NCBI RefSeq assembly: GCF_001642475.1
Contig: NW_019174022.1
Coordinates: forward strand, 1-64,000
Direction of reading: 5' to 3'
DNA from: Fonsecaea monophora
Taxonomy: Eukaryota > Ascomycota > Eurotiomycetes > Chaetothyriales > Herpotrichiellaceae
Length of the DNA: 64,000 nucleotides
Of the stretch, positions 10,953 through 22,600 are shown in pieces (within the stretch, counting starts at the first letter, position 1; each line of letters begins with the position of its first letter). Position numbers and translations under genes: made by a program. The notes beneath the pieces were generated by a model, which did no database searches, was not told where the DNA came from, and saw nothing but the letters and a program-made list of their open reading frames with translations.

Positions 10953-13073
10953 GAGTTGAGGTTTTCAGCGGAGGGCTCCATGTATTCATATGCGACGATG
11001 CTGCTGCTGCTGCCGTTTCACCCATGCTAGGGCGAAAGACATGCCCACGCAGTCGAATGAAAGGGTGCACAAATGGTCCGGTCCATTCATTTTCGAGATG
11101 CACACACTTTGAGCTTTGCGTTACTGGGCGTCATGAGGAAGGAATTAAAACGGCGGAATGATTTGGCGTGTTTTGACAACGGTTTTGTCCACGAATATTC
11201 GGGGTTGCAGTGGGATGATTGAACATCCTAGATTGGTGCCATATAGAAGGGATCCTTTGGGATTCAATGACTGGGACCGGAATGCTTTGTTTGCGGCAAG
11301 GTCTGGAGCTGGTATGGTACATCTCTTGTAATGCAATGCCAAGTTGAGGAAAATGATCCATCTTCCAAATGTGTTGGCTGTGGTTGTGGTCAGAGAGTCG
11401 CCCATGGCACCATACGATGTGTCTGTTCAGGTGCTCAGCCTTATTGCTCGCTCTGGCCCTAAAGCTGAGCAACCCCGGACAAGTAAGTGATCGGCCCTCG
11501 AGAATAATCGCAGTAAACCGAAAAACTCACGACAAAGTTTCAAGTCCTCGAACATTTAAACAAAAACAAAAAAACCAAGGAGGAAAAAAGCTTTTCTTTC
11601 GAGGATTTAATATTATGGACGCCAATAATCCCATAAATTAAAAGGAATGCCGCTGTTTGTCAGCTTTTTGAATCCTCAATCCCTCGATTGCGCGGGCATC
11701 CCTTTTTATGGCGCAATAACGTGCCAAGGGGGCGACGAGGTGACGGGAGGATCATCAGGCTGCGCTACTCAACCATCAGCAATCGAATGAGAGAAGTTGG
11801 AGGGAGAAATGCCGGGCGTCTCTTACTAATATATAGCTTTTTTCCTTGTGGTATATTGTGCAAATTACTCCCTTCCCAACTCCTTGCCAACGAGAAGCCA
11901 GAGGGTTGATGAAACCGCCTTCTCATCCGAAGATGCCAGTCAAGTCACATTGGCTGTTTCCACATTCGTGTGCTATTGCTGTGATGGTACGACGACGATG
12001 AGGCTGGCCCTCAGGACAGATTATCAACTCGGAGCAAGCAACTTCCACATTCGTTCCAGCCATGCGGGCATGCATCAGGCTGAGCCCCCGTGGCTGCCTC
12101 TCCTGGGCGTTGTCGAGGCAAGTTTTGTGAGAGTGAGAGTCCTTTCCTACGCCTCATGGGGACTTTTCAGGTACAATCCAGCCAGCCATTAATAACGGGT
12201 GGGTTTTCCATGCCAGTTATGTAGATGGCTTACCTTATCCACTATCACCAACACTAGTTGTGTAACAAATATCGGACAATGTATCGCCGTTTTGGTGGGG
12301 AAAAAGGCACAAGCCATACATCCACAGACATACCTACAAGAGATAAATACAAGGACTGATGTGAGCACAGAGTGTTGTTCAGACACGACGTGCTTGGCCA
12401 TTCTCATCTGACATGGTGAATGGTAAAGACATTGACTTCTCATTGATATCGGAGGGTGGGAGGAAGTCATTTCACAGTATTCAGGCCCCTCAGCCTAAGC
12501 CCTAACTGCGACTGAGCCATGGTCCAGCCTTATCCCGCCACCCATGCCCATGTCGAGGGCATATCAGAGGGCAGACACAATCTACGACGCTCGATAGAGA
12601 CCACATCTTTGTGAAGCATCAGCTACTTGAGACTTAGCTCAAATGTCGAATATGACTGGTGGGAAGCAGGCCTAGTCCTGCTGAAATGACTGTGATCAGA
12701 GCTCTGTGCTGTACGGTGTGGCATATGTAAAATGAAGTGCCTCTGACTCTTTAGGGAGTGTTGTAGTACGAGGAACTTGGTACTTGAGACAAGATACATT
12801 GGTGGAAATTAGTACTGGTGATAAAAGGCAGAGAAGCGCAGCTCACATGGCCACATGACCTTGTCCCTGCTCCACGTGATGCACCCACTAAGCCTCAATC
12901 GGGATCATGCGTCCGTCCCTTCAACTCGACCCTGTGATGCTTGCACCTCTAGTGGATGAAGTCACTCTCACCCACGCAACGGGACAACGTCGAGGTTGAT
13001 TGCTTTATGGCTTCACCACGCCTAATCCCGCAGTCCTGAGTCTGACCCTCTAGACCGACACCGTTCTATCATC
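10953..13073. other. Spacer upstream of the PHO8-type phosphatase
   Basis: A 2.1 kb stretch between two plus-strand genes. It should hold the 3' end of the sulfotransferase-like gene and the phosphatase promoter. AT-rich around 11540-11640. No coding frame with recognisable content. Confidence 0.5.
12873..12878. promoter_or_regulatory. CACGTG motif upstream of the alkaline phosphatase, possible phosphate-response site
   Basis: The palindrome CACGTG lies 195 bp before the phosphatase start codon. Pho4 in yeast and NUC-1/PalcA in filamentous fungi bind this core to induce phosphatases on phosphate starvation. The motif is also used by other bHLH factors, and one hexamer in 2 kb can occur by chance, so the link is inferred from context. 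Confidence 0.4.
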
Positions 13074-14906
13074 ATGACTCGAGAAGAACCACTCCTCGCT
13101 CGGCCTGCCTCACCCAACTCGTCGACCCACGGTATCGAAGAGGAAGACGCCCTCCTCACAGGCCAACCGACCAACCGATCCCCGGCCAAAAAGTATAGAA
13201 AATGGAGGGAAATCGGTCTCTTCGTCTGGGCCCTCCTTGCAACCGTGTCCGTCATCATTCTCGGCGTCATATATCAGCATGAATCCACGGTTGGCCGAGC
13301 TCGACCTCGGACGGGAGGTTGGGGTCCAGATGGGAAGCCATCTGGCAAGAGAAATATGATATTTATGGTCTCGGATGGCATGGGCCCAACCTCGCTGTCA
13401 ATGACGCGGAGCTTTAGACAATACACGACCGGGCGGCCCATAGATGACGTTCTGATTCTTGACCGACATCACATCGGCTCCTCGAGGACGCGGAGCACCA
13501 GCAGCCTGGTTACCGACTCTGCCGCTGGCGCCACGGCCTTCTCATGCGGATTCAAGAGCTACAATGGTGCAATTTCGGTACTACCAGATCACACTCCCTG
13601 CGGAACAGTCCTGGAGGCTGCCAAAAGAGCGGGATACATGACTGGACTGGTTGTGACTACGAGGATCACCGATGCCACTCCCGCCTGCTTTGCCTCCCAT
13701 GCGAATCGAAGGGAATACGAAGATCTCATCGCCGAACAAATGATAGGTCACTATCCTCTGGGTCGCGTCGTGGATCTGATGATCGGTGGTGGACGATGTC
13801 ATTTCCTGCCCAACACAACTGAGGGTTCGTGCCGGGCCGATGGCAAGGATATCGTGGCCATGGCCAAGGACAAGTTTGGTTTCACCTACGTTGACAACAA
13901 GAAAGACTTTGACAACCTGAGCGCCGCCGACTTGCAGTTGCCGTTGCTTGCCTTGATTGCCGATGGAGACGTCCCATATGAAATCGACAGAGTGCATGTG
14001 TCGGACGTTTACCCAAGCGAAGTCGAAATGGCCCGACTGGCACTCAAAGCCTTGTCGGCAGCGACCAAGGACTCCGACAAGGGGTTTTTCCTCATGATTG
14101 AAGGGTCAAGAATCGACCACGCAGGACATTTCAACGACCCAGGTGCCCAGGTGCGCGAGGTCTTGGCCCACGATGAGTCGTTCGGCGCTGTTCTCGACTT
14201 TCTCGAAGACGACGAGACCGAGGGCGTTCTTGTGTCCACATCCGACCATGAGACTGGTGGTCTCGCTGCAGCACGCCAGTTGCACGAGACATATCCATCG
14301 TACCTGTGGTTCCCCGAAGTCCTGGCCAACGCAACACATTCCACCGAATATCTCGCACGCAAGTGGAGCGAGTACATCTCGGAAAGTGCAGATGCTTCGC
14401 GTACAGACAAGGGTACTAAACTCCGCGATTTGGTCAGCTCCAACCTGGGCATATCAGACCTCTCACAGGGCGAGATTGACGCTATTATCGACGCTTCTCC
14501 GATCTGGCCTCCTTTGTACCACTTTTCTGACATCATCTCTCGCCGGGCACAGATTGGATGGTCTACGCATGGCCATTCCGCGGCGGACGTGAATATCTAC
14601 GCCTCACACCCAAGCCACGCTCCAGGGTTGGTGGGCAACCATGAGAACATCGAAGTGGGCGAGTTTATTGCCGAGTATCTGGACCTGGATCTGGGCGTGA
14701 TTACGGAAGAGCTGAAAAGCAAAAAGGTCAAGACCTCAGTGAAGGGAGAGGTCGAGGGGGACTGGGGAGAGTGGATGGGACCGCCTGGTCTGCCCGTCAA
14801 CGAGGACGGAAGTTTGGTGGTACTAGATGCATACCATGGTGATTTCAAGCATCGGAAGCGCGAGGCGGAGGGAATCGCCGATTGTGGGTGTGGCATGAAG
14901 CACTAA
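13074..14906 (+). CDS. Vacuolar-type repressible alkaline phosphatase (Pho8 family)
   Basis: One exon, 610 residues, near the length of yeast Pho8 (566). A cytosolic tail with acidic and dileucine-like motifs (EEPLLARP, EDALLTG) precedes one transmembrane helix at about 49-68, a type II topology as for Pho8 sorting to the vacuole. The alkaline phosphatase fold shows its metal and catalytic residues: Asp101 in VSDGMG; the nucleophile Ser149 in TDSAAGATAF; Glu343, Asp348 and His352 in MIEGSRIDHAGH; Asp391-His392 in TSDHETGG; and His499/His501 in STHGHSAADV. The expected role is zinc/magnesium-dependent phosphomonoester hydrolysis in the vacuole lumen. The C-terminus ends in DCGCGMKH. The start fits the first ATG before the sorting tail. 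A CACGTG upstream is consistent with phosphate control. Confidence 0.95.
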   Translation: MTREEPLLARPASPNSSTHGIEEEDALLTGQPTNRSPAKKYRKWREIGLFVWALLATVSVIILGVIYQHESTVGRARPRTGGWGPDGKPSGKRNMIFMVSDGMGPTSLSMTRSFRQYTTGRPIDDVLILDRHHIGSSRTRSTSSLVTDSAAGATAFSCGFKSYNGAISVLPDHTPCGTVLEAAKRAGYMTGLVVTTRITDATPACFASHANRREYEDLIAEQMIGHYPLGRVVDLMIGGGRCHFLPNTTEGSCRADGKDIVAMAKDKFGFTYVDNKKDFDNLSAADLQLPLLALIADGDVPYEIDRVHVSDVYPSEVEMARLALKALSAATKDSDKGFFLMIEGSRIDHAGHFNDPGAQVREVLAHDESFGAVLDFLEDDETEGVLVSTSDHETGGLAAARQLHETYPSYLWFPEVLANATHSTEYLARKWSEYISESADASRTDKGTKLRDLVSSNLGISDLSQGEIDAIIDASPIWPPLYHFSDIISRRAQIGWSTHGHSAADVNIYASHPSHAPGLVGNHENIEVGEFIAEYLDLDLGVITEELKSKKVKTSVKGEVEGDWGEWMGPPGLPVNEDGSLVVLDAYHGDFKHRKREAEGIADCGCGMKH

Positions 14907-15511
14907 TAGAGAGTGCGGTTCTTGGTATAGCATCCGGCGTTGGAGGAATTGCAAAGCGAAGAATGAGCTAGTCTATTCCACCTTGCAGAACCACGGGGCG
15001 ACGGCGACGGCGTTGGGGAGGGCATTGTTGTTAGATACTACGATGGGGTGATGAGCTACAGTAGATTGATATACCAGAAATGGACTGTTTCGAAGCGCTG
15101 CAGACAGATGGACAAACAGACAGCCTGTACGTTGGCCCTTTTTTTTCTGATTTATCTAAGCCTGTATATTCTCGACCGGCATCGGGGAGAGGGCGGATGC
15201 TATTATTCCTTGGATGTTACTTTGTTAGTCTTTGGACCAATGCAGGTACCGAGGACCGAGTTCAAGGATATCAAAAGTCAGCACCCTTGCGAGAGGAGAA
15301 GGATGCCGAAGGAGGGAGGAGGGGAGGAAGGGTATGATGAAACTTTGTCTTGGCCATGCCTTGCTAAATACCTGGAGACCTATGTACATACTCAGAATAT
15401 TAGGTAGTATATATACATACTCATACTAATAATCTGTGTCTTGTGCCTTGTGCCTCATGTCGTGATGGTAATACACGTAGTTAGGTACCTCGTACAGTTA
15501 TAGTGGTTCGC

Positions 15512-15557
15512 CAGTGGTAGCAGTGGTGGCAGTAGCAGTAGCAGTAGTAGTAGCAGT
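15512..15557. repeat. Imperfect trinucleotide repeat (GTAGCA/GTAGTA)
   Basis: A run of imperfect CAG, TAG and TGG triplets in non-coding DNA, followed directly by a CT-rich tract. Interrupted units make it an old rather than freshly expanded repeat. Confidence 0.8.
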
Positions 15558-16177
15558 GACGCGGTCTCCCTCCCCCATCTTACTGTCACTCTCACTCTCA
15601 CCCTCCCCGCCATCTCTATCTCCATCTTTTCGTGCGTATGATAATCCGCATCATATCAAATCATATCGACGATACCCACGCAAGATGTAGATCCGAGCAA
15701 GAAACGCATATTTCGTATTCGAGTTGTGCGAGATCGAAACGCAGCATCCACCCACAATCCACCGCGGGGAACCCCAGCCACGCCCAGGCGCCCAGCCAGG
15801 GATCCCCAGGGAAGCCAGGGGGACGCCCAGGAACGCCTATGAGTTTATTTTCTCGTCCCTCGTACCTCCCTCGTACTCTCCCTACATACGGAATACATAT
15901 GTACATACCTACCCACTGCGAGGTTGCTGTGAAAACCACACTACCACACTACTACACCACCATGCCACGCTACGCTACCTACGCTTCTCACACATGCATA
16001 CACATAAAAGTACAGAAGTACAAAAGTACAGATTATATCGAACACTTTACCCACCCCGCCCGAAAAAGGTTCCTGCAAAAGTGTGTATAGATACCCCATC
16101 CTGATCCTACACCGTGTACCTTGCTCGTGTGCATGGGGTTATCATGAGTATTTTACCTCCACCCGCCTCCCACCCCT

Positions 16178-16188
16178 CCCCCCCCCCC
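16178..16188. repeat. Homopolymer C run (11)
   Basis: Eleven consecutive C on the plus strand, flanked by CACCCCT and TCGGGGG, so a short hairpin with the following G run is possible. It is non-coding. Confidence 0.85.
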
Positions 16189-16657
16189 TCGGGGGCCACA
16201 AAAAGAAGTATGTTATGGACGACTGCTCAATTGCTTGATTAATTGACTGATTCACTGCTCGACTAAGAGATGAGGTGATGCGATGCGATGTGATGTGATC
16301 AATTCATTGGCATTCCTTGTGGGGAGACCTCTATACCCATGTTCTGGTTCTTGTTCTGTTGTTTCTATCACCCACCAAACCAAAAAAACAAAACGCTAAA
16401 TGCTGGCAAAAGACGTATGTACGAATAAAAAAAAAGGACCAAGTTCTGTGAGTATGGCAGCCCCGAGGACCCGGGCGGCAGATGATTTCCATTACCTATT
16501 TTCTCCAGGGTTGATTTCAGATAAAAAACAAAGAGCTGCTAATGCGACATGATTGCTCTTCCCAGTAACAGTATGAGATGCGTTTCCCATTCCTCGTTCC
16601 TGTCGTTTCACACCACTCTATTCCTCCACTTCTATCTCTCCTCCTTGCCATCGTCAC

Positions 16658-17227
16658 TTAGTTCCTCGCCAGGCGGGCGGTGCCAGAGGGAGGAGGGCAG
16701 GTGCCGCCAATGTCGGCAACCCAGGCAGCAGAGTTGAACTCGGTGTGGATCTCGGCGAGTTGCCAGCCAGTGGGGCCAACGGTCGCATCAGATCCCTTCT
16801 GCACAGCCTTCAAGATTGTGATACCCTGCGATGGGTAGGTCTGTTGGCCAACGGCGCCGATCCATCGGAGAACGATGTAGCCGTCACAGGTCACGACATC
16901 AGTGCCGAGGAGAGTGAATCCGATGGCGGGCTGAGCGCCTTGACCGGCAATGTAGGCCTGGGCGCTGGGGAAGGTCGGGCCGCCGAGGGGAATGCCTGCG
17001 ATGTAGTTGATCGAGTCCGAGGTATCAACAAGCTCAGGGGCGAGCAGGTTGGTGGCCACGTTGACGTCAAAGTTGGTGAGGGTCGAGATCCATTGCGTCT
17101 CAATGTCGATGGCAATGCTATAGGGAATGCACGAGTCGCTGTCTCCGTACCCACGGGCGTTGAGAGCTGGGGCGGCAGAGGCCAGAGCGGCCAAGCTGAC
17201 TGGAGCGATGATGCTGGAGAAACGCAT
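16658..17227 (-). CDS. Small secreted protein with NTF2-like domain
   Basis: One exon of 189 residues. A signal peptide covers residues 1-19 (MRFSSIIAPVSLAALASAAP), with possible further cleavage after Arg25. The body carries the pattern of fungal secreted NTF2-like proteins: VATNLLAPELVDTSDSIN, AYIAGQGAQPAIGF, and the closing EIHTEFNSAAWVADIG, the cone-shaped fold's last strands. There are four Cys, enough for two disulfides. These proteins are abundant in ascomycete secretomes and their ligands are mostly unknown. A polar, Arg-containing tail follows the domain. A TATA box sits about 85 bp upstream, consistent with strong, regulated expression. Confidence 0.82.
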   Translation of the reverse strand: MRFSSIIAPVSLAALASAAPALNARGYGDSDSCIPYSIAIDIETQWISTLTNFDVNVATNLLAPELVDTSDSINYIAGIPLGGPTFPSAQAYIAGQGAQPAIGFTLLGTDVVTCDGYIVLRWIGAVGQQTYPSQGITILKAVQKGSDATVGPTGWQLAEIHTEFNSAAWVADIGGTCPPPSGTARLARN

Positions 17228-19624
17228 GGTGTCTGCTGGGGGAAATGAAAGGATTCTTTAGGGTGATTGGATTAATGCGGGTTTGGTGGTGCGATGCTGA
17301 GCGATAGTATTATATAGCTTTTTAGGACAACGAGTGACCTGTTCTGACTTGCAAAAAATGAAAGTGATTGTTCTGATGTGAGCTGAATTGATGATCCGAG
17401 AGGAAAGATTTCACCTCTCAGGGTGGGAGGCAAGTTCTCTTTAATGCAACAGCGTTGCAGGCCAAACCTGTAACTGCTCCGTTCAGTAATAGGTTGGCTG
17501 CCTTAACCTGCCTTCTGCTTTTTTTTGGGGCCTTCGATCATGTGGGATTAGGAATGCGATAGGAATAGAAGTGGCCAGGTGAACTAGGCTCAGTCGCTCC
17601 GCCCACTTGACTGGTCGACTTCCTCCACGCCCATGTTAGCAGCTTGGAACGGCCGCCGCTTCGTTCGGCGCACGTTTAGCTTGGTCCAGGTCCTTGCCTT
17701 GACTTCATCCTTGTCAGTCATCCTGCGCCCAACACTGACTTGATCGGAGAGTCGGGAACCACCTTTGGACCAGATGCAGGAACAAACTGGATCACCGGTC
17801 TGAGGTGAGCATCCAATTGGGCATCGCAGTCTGTCAGCTCAGGCGAACATTAAACCGGATGAGGACAAGATGCAAAGGCCCTGAAGGATTTTTGCCGACC
17901 ATGGGAAGGAGAAAGGACGAGAGGCTGCTGATGGCGGAGGCGCAGAGACTTCGAAGAGTGATCCCTAGGCCCATTCGAGCTACCACGCCGCCCAGCCCAG
18001 CCCACGCCTCAGCAACTTGTTACTATCCTCGGATACTAGTCCCTTGGTGTTGGTGGTATGATTGGCCAACCCCGCCTCTTTTTTCTGCTCGTTGGTGACC
18101 CAGAACCGATTACCTGTCAACATGGCCCACTGGTGCCCTGGTGTCCACCTGCCTAGCCCATCGACCGACTCTTCTGCACCTTGGCTTCATGCTGTAAAAA
18201 GCTTAGTTGAACCCGTTGTTGAGCGAATCATGGTGAGGCCGAACCTCGTGTCAAAACGCACGTCAGCCCCGATAGCGGCTCCGTTTGTAGGAAGAGGCGC
18301 ACTAAGGCGTGGACCGCCATTGGGTGTGGTGGGTGTAGAGGGCTTAGAGGATGTTGGTGTGTCGTCCTGGTTGGCGGACTTGAGGGTTGGCTGGCGGAGT
18401 CGAAGCCCTGAGGCTCGCCACCCTGCCGTGCCTGGTCCAGGTACCCGTGAGTTGTGAGTTCTCTGATACATCATCCAGGGCAATGTTTGCCCTGACCTTA
18501 CCAGTTGGAAGAACCCTGGAATATGGGGTTTGATGATGTCGATTGTAATCTCGCCTAGAAAAAGTGGAGGGAAGGGAGACATATCCCCCTCCAAACATGT
18601 CCAGGAGATTGTCAGGCACCAGTCATGGTGGGACGAAAAAGATCTACTCGCACAGGGACGGGAAGCACAAGATCCGGAGGGAAAAAGATTTGCAGAAAGG
18701 GTGAACCTGCAGGACCTGTGATGTGACACGGACGAGCCTCATGCACCGGAGTTTCGACAAAGTCGACCGACTAATTGACTGAGTGAGTGAGTAACTTGGA
18801 CTCTCCACACAATTCCATATACAGTCAACACCCGTCAATCAGCTTTGTCACTACCGAGCAACCATCACGAACTGCCACCACTACGAGGTACTACTTACCA
18901 ACACGGTGTAGTTGAGTCTGCAAGCAACAACCACCGACATCATCATCACATCCGACTCAAAGCTCGACTCGACCTCCTCCGCACACCTAGTCCTAGTTCG
19001 TCGTCTCTACCTGGCCCCGCGTCCATCTCTACCTACTTGGTACAGACGACCGAGTAACCTAGACAGGCTGTTGCTCCCGCCTTCGATCCCCGTTTGACCC
19101 AGCCGATCGTGGAATTCGATGTCATTGCTATCACGCGGCGTTGCAACCTCGTCTCTCCATTGCGGTTCTACAAGCCGAAAAATCAAGGACAAAAGCTGGA
19201 TGCCGCCAAAACGGAGCTCACTTCTGAGGCTAATGCAGGCCATCTCATGGCCCCTCTACAGCTGAAGACCTTTTCCGCATGTTCCGTCCTTCGACACCTT
19301 CCCATTCCAGTGCGGATGCAGCTCCACTGACAAAAACTTATGCCTATCTGCGTGCTTCTAGACATACTTTGAGAGGCCCCGTGAGGAGGAACTCGCCGGC
19401 CACGGCCACTGCTACCGAGGGAGGACATACAAGTACAATAATACATCGACTGACGAGCTTCCGCTCGGCGCTAAGCTGACGACTGGGGAATATAACAGAG
19501 CCGAGCCTAAAAATGGTGGCGCGAGAGCCAAAGCCTGTGGGCGGTAGACACATCACACTCGCAGGCTGCCTTGATCGACATCTCTTTTCGTGTGAAGCTC
19601 CGCGCTCAGTCAACCCTGATACAA
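17228..19624. other. Spacer upstream of the NTF2-like gene
   Basis: It contains the NTF2-like promoter and the 3' flank of the Rtc1 gene, both minus strand. A minus-strand open frame at 18187-18729 has a Pro/Thr-rich end and splice-like signals but no known domain, and I do not call it. GAGT repeats occur at 18781-18792. Confidence 0.45.
17308..17318 (-). promoter_or_regulatory. TATA box of the NTF2-like gene
   Basis: On the minus strand the sequence reads GCTATATAATA, a near-ideal TATA box, 81-91 bases upstream of the start codon. Position and sequence fit a strong core promoter. Confidence 0.6.
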
Positions 19625-22600
19625 CTAACGATTGGGAGTGTGTGGCTGCGACTGTTCGCTCTCTTCTCCTGGTGTAATCAGTCGAACGCTCTTTTTCGAA
19701 TTGATGTATGCTGACGTCCGTCCTCGACTACTGCCTCTTCTACCGGGCAAAGTCCGTTCGTCGCCGCTCTGAGTCGCCCGCTCCCCAGCCAAGCTGTTGC
19801 GGAGTGCCACTCGTGCCTTATCGACCGCAGGGCTAGGCGTCGCTCTCAGCAGATCTCGCTTGGTTGAGCCGCCTGTGCCAGTCCCAGCTTTGGGGCCTCG
19901 AATCAGTTTGGCTTCATCCTCCCGTCTGACCTGCTGCTGCATGCGCTGTTCTCGTGTCAGCCCTGGACCGCAATCGCAACCGCAGCCTGATGTTGGACAT
20001 CTCCCTTCACTGAAAGGTTGACTGAACCACTCCATTAGACAGTGGACATGTCCTGAATGTCCACATGCCTGGCAGAACATCCACATGTTTGCATTATGGC
20101 CCCAATACTGCGACTGGGCTCCCAGATCCAGACCGGTATGCTTCTCCACCATATCTCTGAGCGATTGGCAGATCGGGCAAACCGATCGAACTTGCCGACA
20201 CCGTTCACACGATCCCTTCTCTCCCGTCAGCGGCCCTTGGCAGTTACTACAGACAATGGACAGAGTCATTGAATCCCCATTGCCAAGACTGCCACCAGCC
20301 TGCTTACTGCCTGACGGTGACCGATAGACTCCTGGGTAATCAAACTCGACACACATTTTTCTCAGCAGTGCTGCCGATTCAAACAGACCCATCTGCCTTA
20401 GAAATGAAATGTGGCCCTCGAAGATGGCCTCGATTATCCGGTGTCCAAGGTGCGGCGTCATCAACCGATCGGCGAGGTTGTCTCCGATCTCATCTTGCGC
20501 TCGCCTCAATCTGCGAAAGTTTGCATGGAAAAAGTATGGGTGAACATGCATCAGCAGATGAGCCGCAAATTGCGCCTGGCCGATCCCGTTTTCCATATCG
20601 AAGAATATGCATTGGCATATCAACGGAAGCGATGACCACGCAAACGGTAATTTGGGCTCATACTTAGATAGGTCAATGGGCCGAAAATCTTGGTATAGGT
20701 ACGTCTCATGGTCCAACTCTTCCATGGAGAGGCGGCTAAACGACCCGTTCCCCTGGTGTTGGTTGTCATTACCGGTCGTCTGGATTTTCGCCTCGCCTCG
20801 GATAGGATTCGACGTGTGTATCCGTGGCTTGGTCATTGAGACGCCCTCTTCAAAGAGAAAAATATCTGGCGACGACGATGCAGCCGTGTCCACATGCGAG
20901 GGTGGCATAGATTCATGTTGTGGAATCGGATGCCATATGCCTTCATCTTTCAGAGGTGATGTGGAGGGCTCGACTTGTGCATCATTGCCAAAGCTCATGT
21001 CAAGCGGGGTTTCGACAGCAGACACCCCAATATCGTTGTCGTCCGGCGTGGTGGGCCTCCCTTGTTTGGGACTCAGCCTCCTGCCATCGTGGTCATCCGA
21101 ACACGATAGGTCGTAGTCATCGTCCATGCTAGAGACGGCTTCCTTCGCCGACAGTGTCGTAGATGTCCTCGCCCCTGAACGAGGAGAGCCAAAGGACTGT
21201 TCAATTGACCTGGATCGATGCGAACTGTCCGTTGATACCGAAAACATCGGGAAACTCTCATCCGAGTCATGCCTACTTTGCGAGGCCACGTCTTTGGCTG
21301 ATTCGGCCAAGGAGAATATGGGGCGAGCTTGGATGCGGTAATCGCGTAGTGCTGCTCGACGATCTTCTTGGCTCCAACTCTGCGTCGTCTTCTGCTCGAT
21401 GAGAAACTCGGATCGTGGCCTCTTCACTGGTGAGACCGGCGAACCGGTTTGTGTTGGAAATTTCTTGGATGCTTCAGCGGATCTGAGGAGCTCGGGGGAA
21501 GCAGCATCTACGCCCATTGTGTGATTGGGAGAACCCATCAGAGCTCGAGCAGCTGCAGCTGCCGTAGAGTGCGAACTCAGGACCGAGGGAGGCAATGGTG
21601 CAATGTTGTCCAGCCCTTCTTCAGTGATCGGTATGGGCCGTCTCTTCAAGCTCGGCGGAGGTGAGTTTGGTAACGGTTTGGCCAACGGCGTCGTCATGTT
21701 CGACGTGCTGTCCGTCTCGGAGACCTGATGCGGCCGGTCGCCTGCACTGACACCCTTGAACAAACTACTGATGAGCTTCTGACCCTTGCTATCCAACTTC
21801 GGGTTAAAGCCCCTGGCAGGAAGTCCAGCCAGCGGAGAGAGACCAGGCCGGTGTCCTCCTGCTCGAAAATTTTCCAAAGTCTCACGTCTTCTCGCAGCAT
21901 CGGCTCGACGGCTGGCACGATTCCCGTCCGCCCAATCCTTGATTTCTGGAACAATGACCGCTCCCAGAATGCGCCAAGATTGAGCCATACGGTGCATGGA
22001 CACTGCGTCACAAGCAGCTGCGTTCTGGTCGAATGCGTTTTGCAGACGGCTGAGTATTGTGTCTGGAGACAACTTGTTATCATCGGCTGTTGCAGGAACT
22101 GCATAGTGAGAAGCCAGGTATTCAACCACTTGCGGCTCGGCTGCGACGCCAGGAATATAGCCACTCGCACCCACCTGGTTGTTGTTAAACAGGTCTGGAC
22201 GGTTGAAGATAGCGGCATCTAGTGGGAGCACCGACGGTTTATCCTCCGCTGACGACGGACTGTCTCCATGAAATTTGGTAGATCTCGAAGGCACGTTTAC
22301 ACCTTCGCGACGACGGATACTTGTCCCCACTGTTGATTCGAGTCCTCCCTCATCATCGGTAAGACTTCGGCTCGTCGGGCCATCGTCACCGCTGCTCAGT
22401 TTATCTGGCGGCACATTCAAGAAGCCATCTGCTGCATTTTCCAAGAAAGACACTCGCGGGACCTCTCTTGCCTCAGAAAATGTGTAATATTCTCCATCTG
22501 GGAGGAACGTGGAGGTACATGAAGCAATTTGATTATGGAAGGGCGATGTGTGTTTGATGTCCCACTGCGTAAAAATGCCCTCATCACCCGCCGTCCATAG

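Larger units (their letters stand above)
14907..16657. other. Convergent spacer with simple repeats
   Basis: It separates the 3' ends of the phosphatase and the NTF2-like gene. It contains a CAG/TAG repeat (15512-15557), a following pyrimidine-rich tract to about 15630, a CCAGG-rich stretch near 15770-15835, and an 11-C run at 16178-16188. No supported gene. Confidence 0.5.
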
